A stretch of 64,000 bases of DNA. Origin: Nitrospirillum pindoramense. Its GTDB lineage: Bacteria > Pseudomonadota > Alphaproteobacteria > Azospirillales > Azospirillaceae. The stretch lies in assembly GCF_007827955.1 (NCBI RefSeq), contig NZ_VITR01000004.1:261099-325098 (forward strand), given 5' to 3'. Within the stretch, counting starts at the first letter, position 1, and each line of letters begins with the position of its first letter. Shown here piece by piece: positions 1 to 7,820 of the stretch. Below the pieces are notes generated by a model, which ran no database searches, was not told the DNA's origin, and saw only the letters and a program-made list of their open reading frames with translations. A program made the position numbers and the translations under genes.

Positions 1-1452
1 AGCCTTCACCTGTTGTGCGACGTCATGCAGCGGCTTGTGGGTCCACAGCTCCTGAATGGCCTCCAGGCTGCGGCCCTTGGTTTCCGGTACGAAGCGCCAC
101 ACGAACAGGGCGGACAGCAGGCTGAACACGCCATAAATCCAGTAGGCGAAGCCGTGGTGGAAATGGGCGTTCAGCACCGAATTGCCGTCCATGACGTTGA
201 AGGACCAGGTGACCACCAGGTTGGCGATCCACTGCGCCGCGACCGCGATGCCCAAAGCCTTGCCCTTGATGGCGTTCGGGAACATCTCAGCCAGCAGGAT
301 CCAGACCACCGGACCCCACGAGAAGGCGAAGCCGGCGATATAGACCAGCATCGCGACCAGCGCCGCGAGACCCGCCTGACCAGTGGCGAAGATCGTGCCC
401 AGCGCCAGCATGGAAACGGTCATGACCAAGCCGCCCGCGATCAGCAACGGCTTCCGCCCCAGGCGATCCACCGAGACGGTGGCGACCAGGGTAAAGGCGA
501 CGTTGGCGATGCCGACGATGACCGTCTGCCAAAGGGAGGCGTTGGTATCCATGCCCATGTTCTGAAACATTTGAGGGGCATAGTAGAGCACGGCGTTGAT
601 GCCCACAAACTGCTGGAAGACCGACAGCAGGATACCGACGAACACCACCAGGCCACCGAACGCGAACAGGCGTTCGTTGGTCACGACCAGACTTTCCTCG
701 ATCTCAACCAAGGTGACCTTGGGATCGGTGGCGCCACCCAGGCGCTTCAGCACGGCCAAGGCCTCGTTGTCACGGCGCTGCATGACCAGATAGCGCGGTG
801 TATCGGGCGCCAGCAGCAGCAGCAGGGCGAACAGCAGCGATGGGATGCCTTCGGAGGCGAACATCCAGCGCCAGCCGGTGCTGTGCAGCCAGGCTTCGTC
901 ACCCAGGCCGGCGATGGCCCAGTTCACGAAGTACACGCCCACCATACCGCCCACGATGGCGATCTGGTTGAAGGAGATGAGACGGCCGCGGGATTCGGCC
1001 GGCGCGATCTCCGCGATGTACAGCGGGGAAACCAGCGAGGCGATGCCCACGCCGACGCCGCCGATGATGCGGTAGATGTTGAAGGGCGTCAGCGCGTCCG
1101 GCCCCATCTGGCCGATCGTGCCCAGGCCGAATTCCGGCCAGGCCGACCCCAGGGAGCAGATGAGGAACATCAGGGCGGCGACGATCAGCGTCGGCTTGCG
1201 GCCGAAACGGTCGGCCATCTTGCCGGCGATCAGGCCGCCGACGACGCAACCGGCCAGGGCGCTGGAAATGGTCAGGCCCTTCAGGCTGTCATGCGCCGTT
1301 TCCGTGAGGTTCAACGGCTTGATGAAATTGATGTCGATGCTGGCCATCGCGCCGGAGATGACGGCGGTGTCATACCCGAACAACAGACCGCCCAGGGTGG
1401 CGATCAGTGTCAGGCCCGTCGTCAGCGACAGTGCGCCTTGCTTGTTGCCCAT
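1..1452 (-). CDS. MFS sugar porter (xylose/arabinose-type symporter), 3' end cut by window edge
   Basis: The 484 readable codons encode a 12-helix inner-membrane sugar:H+ symporter of the sugar porter family. Visible family marks are an early GGLLFGYDTAVISGA segment, the loop GRKPTL after helix 2, PDTPRYLV (the PESPRWL motif), DRLGRKPLL between helices 8 and 9, and PETKGRSLE close to the C-terminus. The start is the ATG preceded by GGAGGAATGA. No stop codon is reached before base 1, but family length (about 480-500 aa) suggests that few residues are missing. It lies 144 bp after xylD on the same strand, so it probably imports D-xylose or a related pentose for this pathway. The substrate is inferred from context. 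Confidence 0.93.
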   Translation of the reverse strand, partial: MGNKQGALSLTTGLTLIATLGGLLFGYDTAVISGAMASIDINFIKPLNLTETAHDSLKGLTISSALAGCVVGGLIAGKMADRFGRKPTLIVAALMFLICSLGSAWPEFGLGTIGQMGPDALTPFNIYRIIGGVGVGIASLVSPLYIAEIAPAESRGRLISFNQIAIVGGMVGVYFVNWAIAGLGDEAWLHSTGWRWMFASEGIPSLLFALLLLLAPDTPRYLVMQRRDNEALAVLKRLGGATDPKVTLVEIEESLVVTNERLFAFGGLVVFVGILLSVFQQFVGINAVLYYAPQMFQNMGMDTNASLWQTVIVGIANVAFTLVATVSVDRLGRKPLLIAGGLVMTVSMLALGTIFATGQAGLAALVAMLVYIAGFAFSWGPVVWILLAEMFPNAIKGKALGIAVAAQWIANLVVTWSFNVMDGNSVLNAHFHHGFAYWIYGVFSLLSALFVWRFVPETKGRSLEAIQELWTHKPLHDVAQQVKA

Positions 1453-1555
1453 TCATTCCTCCCCAGACGGGCCACGCCGGCCCGCCGTTTGTCTTAAAGC
1501 GAGGCGCCCCCACTCCACCTGGAACGGGGACGCCCCTGCACCTCAGATCACCTCC

Positions 1556-1583
1556 GGCGCCCGACTTCTCGGCAGCGGGCGCC
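1556..1583. terminator. Weak GC-rich hairpin between xylD and the sugar porter
   Basis: GGCGCCC at 1556-1562 pairs with GGGCGCC at 1577-1583 across a 14-nt loop. There is no T-run, so it may only attenuate or stabilise mRNA between xylD and the transporter rather than terminate transcription. Confidence 0.3.
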
Positions 1584-1596
1584 AGGAAGCTTCACA

Positions 1597-3390
1597 TCAA
1601 TGGTTGTGCCGCGGCGGATGGGCCACGACACCCCGATACTTCAACGCCGGCTCCATGCAGCCGCCGCTGTCCAACTGGCCCACCGTCTGGCGGTACATCT
1701 CCTGCCACGGCGTATAGCTGGGCGGGGTGGCCGGAATGCCATCGGCCTTGCGCTTCTGGATCTCGGCATCGTCCACCAGCATGTCGCAGGTGCCCTGGTT
1801 CAGGTCGATGCGGATGGTGTCGCCGGTGCGCAGCCACGCCAGCCCACCGCCCACGGCACTCTCCGGCGAGGCGTTCAGGATGGACGGGCTGTCCGAGGTG
1901 CCGGACTGGCGGCCGTCGCCGATGGTGGGCAGGCTGGTGATGCCCGCCTTCAACAGCGCATCCGGCGGCTGCATGTTCACCACCTCGGCCGAGCCGGGGA
2001 AGCCCAGCGGGCCGGCGCCGCGCACCACCAGGATGCAGCGTTCGTCGATGTTGAGCGCCGGGTCGTTGATGCGCTCGTGATAATCGTCCGGCCCGTCGAA
2101 GACGATGGCCCGGCCCTCATACACGCCTTCCCGGCCCGGCTCGCTCAGGTAACGCTGGCGGAACTCCTCCGAGATCACGCTGGTCTTCATGATGGCGAAG
2201 TCGAACAGGTTGCCCTTCAGCACCAGGAAGCCGGCGCGTTCCTTCAGCGGCTGGCTGTAGGGCGTGATCATCTCCCGGTCGTGGCTTTCCCGGCCTTCCA
2301 GGTTCTCGCCGATGGGGCGGCCGGTGACCGACATGGCCTTGTCGAACAGCTTGCCCGCCTGCTGCAGCTCCCACATCACGGCGGGCACGCCACCGGCGCG
2401 GTGGAAGCGTTCACCCAGGTACTTGCCGGCTGGCTGCATGTTGACCAGCAGCGGCACGTCATAACCATGGATGCGCCAATCGTCGGCCGTCAGCTCCACA
2501 CCGGCATGGCGGGCCATGGCGTTGATGTGCGGCTGCGCGTTGCTGGAGCCACCCAGCGCGCCGACCAGCTTGATGGCGTTCAGGAAGCTCTCACGCGACA
2601 GGATCTTGGAGGGGCGCAGGTCCTCATAGGCCATGTCGACGATGCGGCGGCCCGTCTCGTACGCCATCTGCCCGCGCTCGCGGTACGGGGCCGGAATGGC
2701 GGAGCACCCGGTGAGCGACAGGCCCAGGCCCTCGGCCACGGCGTTCATGGTGCTGGCCGTGCCCATGGTGTTGCAGTGGCCGGCGGACGGCGCCGACGAC
2801 GCGGCCGCGTCCAGAAACTCCTCCTCATCGATCAAACCGGCGGCCAACTTGCGGCGGCTGCGCCAGATGACGGTGCCGGAACCCACCAGGTCGCCCTCAT
2901 GCCAGCCGTCCAGCATGGGACCGCCGGACAGGACGATGGCCGGGATGTCGACCGTGCTGGCGGCCATGATGCCGGCCGGCGTGGTCTTGTCGCAGCCGGT
3001 GGTCAGCACCACGGCGTCGATGGGATAGCCATACAGGATTTCCACCAGGCCCATGTACGCGAGATTCCGGTCCATGGCCGCCGTGGGCCGGCGGCAATTC
3101 TCGAAGATGGGATGGACGGGAAATTCCATGGGAATGCCGCCCGCGTCGCGGATACCGTCGCGGACGCGCTTGGCTAAATCCAGGTGAATACGATTGCAGG
3201 GGGAGATGTCGCTGCCCGTCTGGGCGATGCCGATGATGGGCTTGCCCGAGCGCAGTTCCTGCGGGGTGATGCCGTAGTTCATGAAGCGCTCAAGATAGAG
3301 CGCGGTCATGTCGATCCGGTCCGGCGCGTCGAACCAGTCACGGGAACGGAAACGAACAGCCGGTCGGTCTTGGGAGGAACGGTCAACCAT
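1597..3390 (-). CDS. xylD: D-xylonate dehydratase (IlvD/Edd family)
   Basis: This 597-aa cytoplasmic enzyme dehydrates D-xylonate to 2-keto-3-deoxy-D-xylonate, step 3 of oxidative xylose breakdown. It belongs to the IlvD/Edd Fe-S dehydratases: the cluster cysteines are visible at Cys65 (SDISPCN), Cys133 (TTGCDKTTP) and Cys206 (GHCNTMGTAST). From memory the sequence follows Caulobacter XylD closely, including the opening RFRSRDWF and the terminal PRHNH. The ATG start overlaps the xylC stop by 8 bp, which implies translational coupling. An L-arabonate dehydratase is the main alternative, but the neighbours xylX, xylB and xylC favour xylonate. Confidence 0.95.
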   Translation of the reverse strand: MVDRSSQDRPAVRFRSRDWFDAPDRIDMTALYLERFMNYGITPQELRSGKPIIGIAQTGSDISPCNRIHLDLAKRVRDGIRDAGGIPMEFPVHPIFENCRRPTAAMDRNLAYMGLVEILYGYPIDAVVLTTGCDKTTPAGIMAASTVDIPAIVLSGGPMLDGWHEGDLVGSGTVIWRSRRKLAAGLIDEEEFLDAAASSAPSAGHCNTMGTASTMNAVAEGLGLSLTGCSAIPAPYRERGQMAYETGRRIVDMAYEDLRPSKILSRESFLNAIKLVGALGGSSNAQPHINAMARHAGVELTADDWRIHGYDVPLLVNMQPAGKYLGERFHRAGGVPAVMWELQQAGKLFDKAMSVTGRPIGENLEGRESHDREMITPYSQPLKERAGFLVLKGNLFDFAIMKTSVISEEFRQRYLSEPGREGVYEGRAIVFDGPDDYHERINDPALNIDERCILVVRGAGPLGFPGSAEVVNMQPPDALLKAGITSLPTIGDGRQSGTSDSPSILNASPESAVGGGLAWLRTGDTIRIDLNQGTCDMLVDDAEIQKRKADGIPATPPSYTPWQEMYRQTVGQLDSGGCMEPALKYRGVVAHPPRHNH

Positions 3391-4252
3391 ACGCGATCTC
3401 CGCCGGGGGCAGGCCCGGCACGGTGGCCCTGAAGTGGAACAAGCCGCCAGCCAGTGGTTGCGCGGCGCGATCCTGGTCGCTCAGGCCCTTGGCGGCGGTG
3501 GTGGCGTAAACATCCAGGCGGTCATCCCCGCCAAAGGCAAGCTTGGTGATGTTGGCGCAGGGGAAGCGCACCACCTGCAACAACTCCCCCGCCGGGGAAT
3601 AGCGCCGGGCGGCCCAGCCACCGAACAGACCGACCCAAAGGCAACCGTCAGCGTCCACCACCGTTCCGTCGGGCCAGCCGGCGCCGTCCTCGATGGTGAT
3701 CAGCAGGCGACCGTTGGCCAGCGCACCGCCGGCGGACAGGTCATAGGCGGTGATGGTCTTGGCCAGGGTGTCGGTATGGTAGAAGGTGGTCCCGTCCGGG
3801 CTGGTGCAGGGCCCGTTGGTGATGACGATGCCATCGACATGGCGCTTCAGTGCCCCGGTCCAGGAATAGAGGGCGCCGGTCGCCGCTTCTTCCGCGTCAT
3901 CCATGGAACCGAACCACAGCCGGCCCTGGGCATCGACGAAACCGTCGTTCAGGCGGTTGCCCGCCCGATCCCACTCCACCGCCACCAGGGGCTCGAACAC
4001 ACCTGTTTCGGTATCGAAACGGGTTAGCTTCCCCGGCAGGCCCACGATCAGGCCGCCCCCGGCGCGCGGCAGGGCGAAGCCCGGCTGATCCGGCGCGTCG
4101 AAGCTGCGGGTACTGCCGTCAGCGGCGCGGAAACGGTGGATATGCCGCTTTTTGATATCGACGAACCACAGGGCCTGATCACGGGGGGACCATACCGGCC
4201 CCTCCCCCAAGGTGGCGCCCAAAGCCCAGATGCAGCGGGGTTCCACGGTCAC
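3383..4252 (-). CDS. xylC: Xylonolactonase (SMP-30/gluconolactonase family)
   Basis: The 289-aa product belongs to the SMP-30/gluconolactonase beta-propeller family and should open D-xylono-lactone to D-xylonate. Family marks are LGEGPVWSP near the N-terminus (metal-binding Glu), NRLNDGFVDAQGRLWFG (Asn/Asp metal ligands), ITNGPCTSPDGTTFYHTDT and PDGTVVDADGCLWV. The length equals that of Caulobacter XylC as I recall it. It sits 12 bp after xylB and overlaps the xylD start, so the three genes look like one transcript. Sugar specificity rests on the operon. Confidence 0.93.
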   Translation of the reverse strand: MTVEPRCIWALGATLGEGPVWSPRDQALWFVDIKKRHIHRFRAADGSTRSFDAPDQPGFALPRAGGGLIVGLPGKLTRFDTETGVFEPLVAVEWDRAGNRLNDGFVDAQGRLWFGSMDDAEEAATGALYSWTGALKRHVDGIVITNGPCTSPDGTTFYHTDTLAKTITAYDLSAGGALANGRLLITIEDGAGWPDGTVVDADGCLWVGLFGGWAARRYSPAGELLQVVRFPCANITKLAFGGDDRLDVYATTAAKGLSDQDRAAQPLAGGLFHFRATVPGLPPAEIAYG

Positions 4253-4264
4253 GGGGCAACCTCC

Positions 4265-5026
4265 TCAGCGCCAGCCGGCGTCGACGAAGTATTCGTGGCT
4301 GGTGCACATGCGGCCATCGTCAGAGGCCAGGAACAGCACCATGGCGGCGACGTGCGGCGGGTCCACACGCTCCTTCAGGCACTGCTGCGACAGGATGCGG
4401 GCCTCTTCCTCCGGATTGTGCCACAGGCGCATCTGGCGCTCCGTGCGCACGCCGCCCGGCACCACGCAGGTGACGCGGATGTTGTGCTCGCCCAGGTCGC
4501 GGGCCAGCGAGCGGGTCAGCCCCTCGATGCCGGCCTTGGCGGTCTGGTACATCAGCAGTTCCGGCAGGGCCACATGCCAGGAGATGGAACCGAAGTTGAT
4601 GATGGCGCCGCTGCGCTGCGCCTTCATGCCCGGCACGACGGCCTGGGACGCGAAGAACATGTGCCGCAGGTTCACCGCCATGCGGTTGTCCCAGTATTCC
4701 GGCGTGATCTGCTCGATGGTGTGGCGGTCGTCGTTGGCGGCATTGTTCACCAGCACGTCCACCGCGCCGGCGTTCTGCACTTCCGCCAGCGTCGCCTTCA
4801 ACTGATCCAGGTTGGTCAGATCACACTTGTAGAACTTGGGCGCATGGTCAGCGCTTTCGGCCAGGGTCTGTTCCAGCGCGCGGCTGTCAGCTTCCGCGAT
4901 GTCCAGGAAGGAAACCTGGGCCCCCTGGCGGACGAACGCCTCGGTGATGGCGGCGCCGATGCCGGAGCCGCCGCCGGTGACAACGACCCGCTTGCCCCGC
5001 AGGCTAGGATAGATGGCGTGCGTCAT
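4265..5026 (-). CDS. xylB: D-xylose 1-dehydrogenase (short-chain dehydrogenase)
   Basis: The 253-aa protein is a classical SDR that oxidises D-xylose to D-xylonolactone with NAD(P)+, step 1 of the pathway. The Rossmann motif TGGGSGIG is at residues 17-24, NNAAND at 94-99, Ser147 in INFGSIS, and the YxxxK pair Tyr160/Lys164. The C-terminus DDGRMCTSHEYFVDAGWR resembles Caulobacter XylB. It follows xylX after only 51 bp. In Caulobacter xylA (2-ketoglutarate semialdehyde dehydrogenase) lies between these two genes; here it is absent. Confidence 0.95.
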   Translation of the reverse strand: MTHAIYPSLRGKRVVVTGGGSGIGAAITEAFVRQGAQVSFLDIAEADSRALEQTLAESADHAPKFYKCDLTNLDQLKATLAEVQNAGAVDVLVNNAANDDRHTIEQITPEYWDNRMAVNLRHMFFASQAVVPGMKAQRSGAIINFGSISWHVALPELLMYQTAKAGIEGLTRSLARDLGEHNIRVTCVVPGGVRTERQMRLWHNPEEEARILSQQCLKERVDPPHVAAMVLFLASDDGRMCTSHEYFVDAGWR

Positions 5027-5077
5027 GATGTATTTCAGGCCTAAAAGAATTGGTTTGGATGGGTGACGCGCGCGGCA

Positions 5078-6271
5078 TCACCCGTTCAGCAGGCCACGGC
5101 GAGCCAGATTGCGCATCAACTCGGTCAGGCCGAAGGTCCAGGGCGCCGCCTCATGGCACGGCACCACCTTGTTGACCAGGCTGCCGAGACGCGGGCTGGA
5201 CACGGTGACGATGTCACCCGTCTTGTGGGTGAAGCCACGACCCGGAGCGTCGCGATCCTCAACCGGGGCGAACAGCGTGCCCAGGAACAGGGCGAAACCG
5301 TCGGGATATTGATGGTTCTTGTTCAGGGTCTGGCCGACCAGGTCCAGGGGGTCGCGGCTGATCTCGGACATGGTGCTCTTGCCGTCCAGCACGAAGCCAT
5401 CCTCGCCGGTGACGTTCAGGTGCACCACGGCCTCGCGCACGTGGTCCATGGTGAACGTCTCATCGAACAGGCGGACGAAGGGACCGATGGCGCAGGACGC
5501 GTTGTTGTCCTTGGCCTTGGACAACAGCAGGGCGCTGCGGCCTTCGAAGTCGCGCAGGTTCACGTCATTGCCCAGCGTGGCGCCACGCGCGCGGCCCTGG
5601 CCGTCGCACAGGATCACCACTTCCGGCTCCGGGTTGTTCCAATGGCTGTCGGCGCGCACGCCGATCTCCACACCCCAGCCCATGGCCGACAGCGTCGGGC
5701 CCTTGGTGAACACCTCGGCGTCCGGGCCGATGGCGACCTCCAGGTACTGCGACCACAGCCCGTCGGCGATCAGCGCCTCCTTCAGGCGGGCGGCGTTCTC
5801 GGAACCGGGCTTCACCAGGCGCAGGTCGGTGCCGACGCGGGAAGACAGGGCCTGGCGGATTTCCAGGGCCTTGCCCGCATCACCACGCGCCCGCTCCTCG
5901 ATCACGCGTTCCAGCGCGGACACGGCGAACGTGACGCCTGCGGCCTTGATGCACTGCAGGTCGATCGGGGTCAGCAGCTTGGCACGCCCGGGGGCAACGG
6001 CCTGCCCGCCGGCCCAAGTGGGCTTCAGGTCCCAATCGGCGACGCGGCCGATGCTCTTGCCTTCGGGGATCTGCCCCGGTTCCAGCCGGTTCATCAAGTC
6101 GGACACGGTCGGGGCCACGCCCGACAGGTCGAAAATCTCACCGTTGCGGATCAGGACCGGCGTCGGGCCCTCGCCCGCATCGATACGGCCCAGCAGAACC
6201 GCGTTGGCGCTGTCCTCGGGAAAAATGCTGTCGTGCGCAGTCTGCACCGGCGTGTCGACCGGGTACCCCAT
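5078..6271 (-). CDS. xylX: 2-keto-3-deoxy-D-xylonate dehydratase (FAH family)
   Basis: The 397-aa product belongs to the fumarylacetoacetate hydrolase superfamily and converts 2-keto-3-deoxy-xylonate to 2-ketoglutarate semialdehyde. Diagnostic stretches shared with Caulobacter XylX are DLQCIKAAGVTFAVSALERV, RARGDAGKALEIR, LWSQYLEVAIGPDAEVFTKG, SHWNNPEPEVV, and GNDVNLRDFEGRSALLLSKA. I chose the ATG preceded by GGGAGGAG at about 8 bases; a TTG six codons upstream is in frame but overlaps that ribosome site. It is the first gene of the xyl operon and is preceded by a clear operator-like palindrome. Confidence 0.95.
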   Translation of the reverse strand: MGYPVDTPVQTAHDSIFPEDSANAVLLGRIDAGEGPTPVLIRNGEIFDLSGVAPTVSDLMNRLEPGQIPEGKSIGRVADWDLKPTWAGGQAVAPGRAKLLTPIDLQCIKAAGVTFAVSALERVIEERARGDAGKALEIRQALSSRVGTDLRLVKPGSENAARLKEALIADGLWSQYLEVAIGPDAEVFTKGPTLSAMGWGVEIGVRADSHWNNPEPEVVILCDGQGRARGATLGNDVNLRDFEGRSALLLSKAKDNNASCAIGPFVRLFDETFTMDHVREAVVHLNVTGEDGFVLDGKSTMSEISRDPLDLVGQTLNKNHQYPDGFALFLGTLFAPVEDRDAPGRGFTHKTGDIVTVSSPRLGSLVNKVVPCHEAAPWTFGLTELMRNLARRGLLNG

Positions 6272-6313
6272 CTCTTGAACTCCTCCCAAGGTGCATTATC
6301 GCCAGGCGGCCCT

Positions 6314-6327
6314 TGTTAACGCTAACA
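6314..6327. promoter_or_regulatory. Operator-like palindrome in front of xylX
   Basis: The 14-mer TGTTAACGCTAACA lies 43 bp upstream of the xylX ATG, in the 185-bp gap between the LacI-type gene and xylX. The arms TGTTA/TAACA are perfectly symmetrical. It matches the form TGNTA-N4-TANCA found at several other promoters in this window. LacI-family repressors commonly bind such sites; binding by the adjacent regulator is inferred. Confidence 0.75.
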
Positions 6328-6456
6328 TTAGAGGCCAGCGAGAAGCGCTGTCAAGGCGACGTTACCATACCAGTCCGGATTTCGAAGGCATACGCACGAA
6401 GGTTTCGCCCCCGACTCCGCCGGAAACCACCTGTCCCGGGCACCGGCCGCAAGGGC

Positions 6457-7509
6457 TCACGGCTTGGACGGCGCGGCGGTCGACTCCCGTTCCACCAGCG
6501 TATGGCGCAACAGCTGCTGCGCCGGCGTCCCGCCTCCACCGCCGCGGCGGCGCTTCATCTCGTCCAGCAGCATGCTGACCGCCGCGCGGCCCATGGCGGC
6601 GATGGGCTGGCGCACGGTGGTCAGGGCCGGCCAGATGGTGCCGGCGATCAGCGTGTCGTCGAAACCGGCGATGGACAGGTCGACAGGGACGTTCAGCCCC
6701 AGGCGGTGGGCCGTGGCCAGCACGGCGGCGGCCATATCGTCGTTGGCGGCGAAGATGGCCGTCGGCCGTGGCTCGAGGGCCAGCAGCTTGTCCGCCGCCG
6801 CCAAGCCGGAGCGGTAGTTGAAATAGCCCTGCTCAATCGGGGCGGCCCTGGGGTCCAGACCCGCCTCGCTCAAGGCATCCAGGAAGCCGTGCAGGCGCTG
6901 GTCGCTGACGGTCTGGTTGGGGTGGCCCTTGATGAAGCCGATGGCGCGGTGACCCAGCGACAGCAGGTGCTGGGTCATGCGGTGGGCGGCCTTGTAGTTG
7001 TCGATGCGTACGGTGGCGACATCCGGCCCCGGCTGCCCCGCGGCCACGGCCACGGCGGCGACGCCGGACTTGGCGATGTCCGCCAGGATGCTCTTGGCCT
7101 CGCACAAGGGCGGCGGCAGGACGATGCCGTCCACCCCGCTCTGCAACAGCTTCTGCAGCGCCGCCTTTTCGGTGGCGGCGGTGGCGCCGCATTTCTCGAC
7201 CACCAATTGGTGGCCAGTCTTGCTGCTTTCATCCAGCGCGCCCAGCAGGAATTCGCTCAGGAAGGCGACACTGGGATTACTGTAGAGCAGGCCTATCCGG
7301 AAGGTTTCGGACCCCGCGAGGCGCCGCGCCGCTGGATTGGGCGTGTATTTCAATTCCTGGATGGCGGCCATCACGGCGGCGGAGGTGGCCGGCGTGACAT
7401 TGTTCTCATTATTGATGACACGGGACACCGTCATCGGGGAAACGCCGGCGCGCGCCGCCACCTCACGAATGGTGACTCCCTGCGAACTCCGCCCACGCCG
7501 CTTTTCCAT
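6457..7509 (-). CDS. xylR: LacI-family transcriptional repressor, probable xylose regulator
   Basis: The 350-aa protein has an N-terminal LacI helix-turn-helix (VTIREVAARAGVSPMTVSRVINN, residues 12-34) with hinge helix NPAARRLAG, followed by a periplasmic-binding-protein-like sugar domain (GLLYSNPS, GHRAIGFIKGH, AIFAANDDMAAAV, TTVRQPIAAMG). The ATG has AGGAAG upstream; longer in-frame reading upstream has no family similarity. It is co-oriented with and just upstream of the xyl operon and has its own operator-like site, so it probably represses both itself and xylX until xylose or a xylose derivative binds. The symbol is given by analogy with Caulobacter xylR. Confidence 0.88.
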   Translation of the reverse strand: MEKRRGRSSQGVTIREVAARAGVSPMTVSRVINNENNVTPATSAAVMAAIQELKYTPNPAARRLAGSETFRIGLLYSNPSVAFLSEFLLGALDESSKTGHQLVVEKCGATAATEKAALQKLLQSGVDGIVLPPPLCEAKSILADIAKSGVAAVAVAAGQPGPDVATVRIDNYKAAHRMTQHLLSLGHRAIGFIKGHPNQTVSDQRLHGFLDALSEAGLDPRAAPIEQGYFNYRSGLAAADKLLALEPRPTAIFAANDDMAAAVLATAHRLGLNVPVDLSIAGFDDTLIAGTIWPALTTVRQPIAAMGRAAVSMLLDEMKRRRGGGGGTPAQQLLRHTLVERESTAAPSKP

Positions 7510-7820
7510 ACGCTTCCTGCTCCGCCTTATCGGGCCCGCGCATACACTGCCGGTTTGGATCGGTGATAGCAGTACCATTGGGACTTGCGCAATCGCCTGC
7601 TGACCGTTTTGTGTAAAACGGGCATCGCCAATGGCGCCTACGGCGACTTGATGCAGCTTTACATGGTAAACGCCGATTAAAGCGGCGCCAATACAAGGGC
7701 GGAGGCCGGCAAATCGACCCGAGCGCGAAGCGGCGAGTCGGCAAGACGCCCTGCCGCGGCGCCAAAGTCTGGGCGGCGGCAGGGGCCTGTCCTTGAGACC
7801 GTCTTGACCGGGACAGCCCG
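7510..7820. other. Intergenic region upstream of the LacI-type gene
   Basis: These 311 bp separate the GH35-like gene (its 3' end) from the repressor gene (its 5' end). Besides the operator-like site at 7564-7577 I see an imperfect inverted repeat TTTAC-ATG-GTAAA at 7658-7670. No convincing gene is present; the reading frames crossing it look like translation noise. Confidence 0.6.
7564..7577. promoter_or_regulatory. Operator-like palindrome in front of the LacI-type repressor gene
   Basis: TGATAGCAGTACCA lies 55 bp upstream of the repressor ATG. Its arms TGNTA/TANCA match the xylX site, although the centre is GCAG rather than NCGN. Position suggests autoregulation. Confidence 0.55.

Noticed and set aside
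13-1497. Long plus-strand reading frame of 494 codons at the left edge
   Set aside because: Its translation is low-complexity His/Gln/Arg/Asp-rich and lies opposite a clear MFS sugar porter on the minus strand; it is an antisense artefact of high-GC codon bias.
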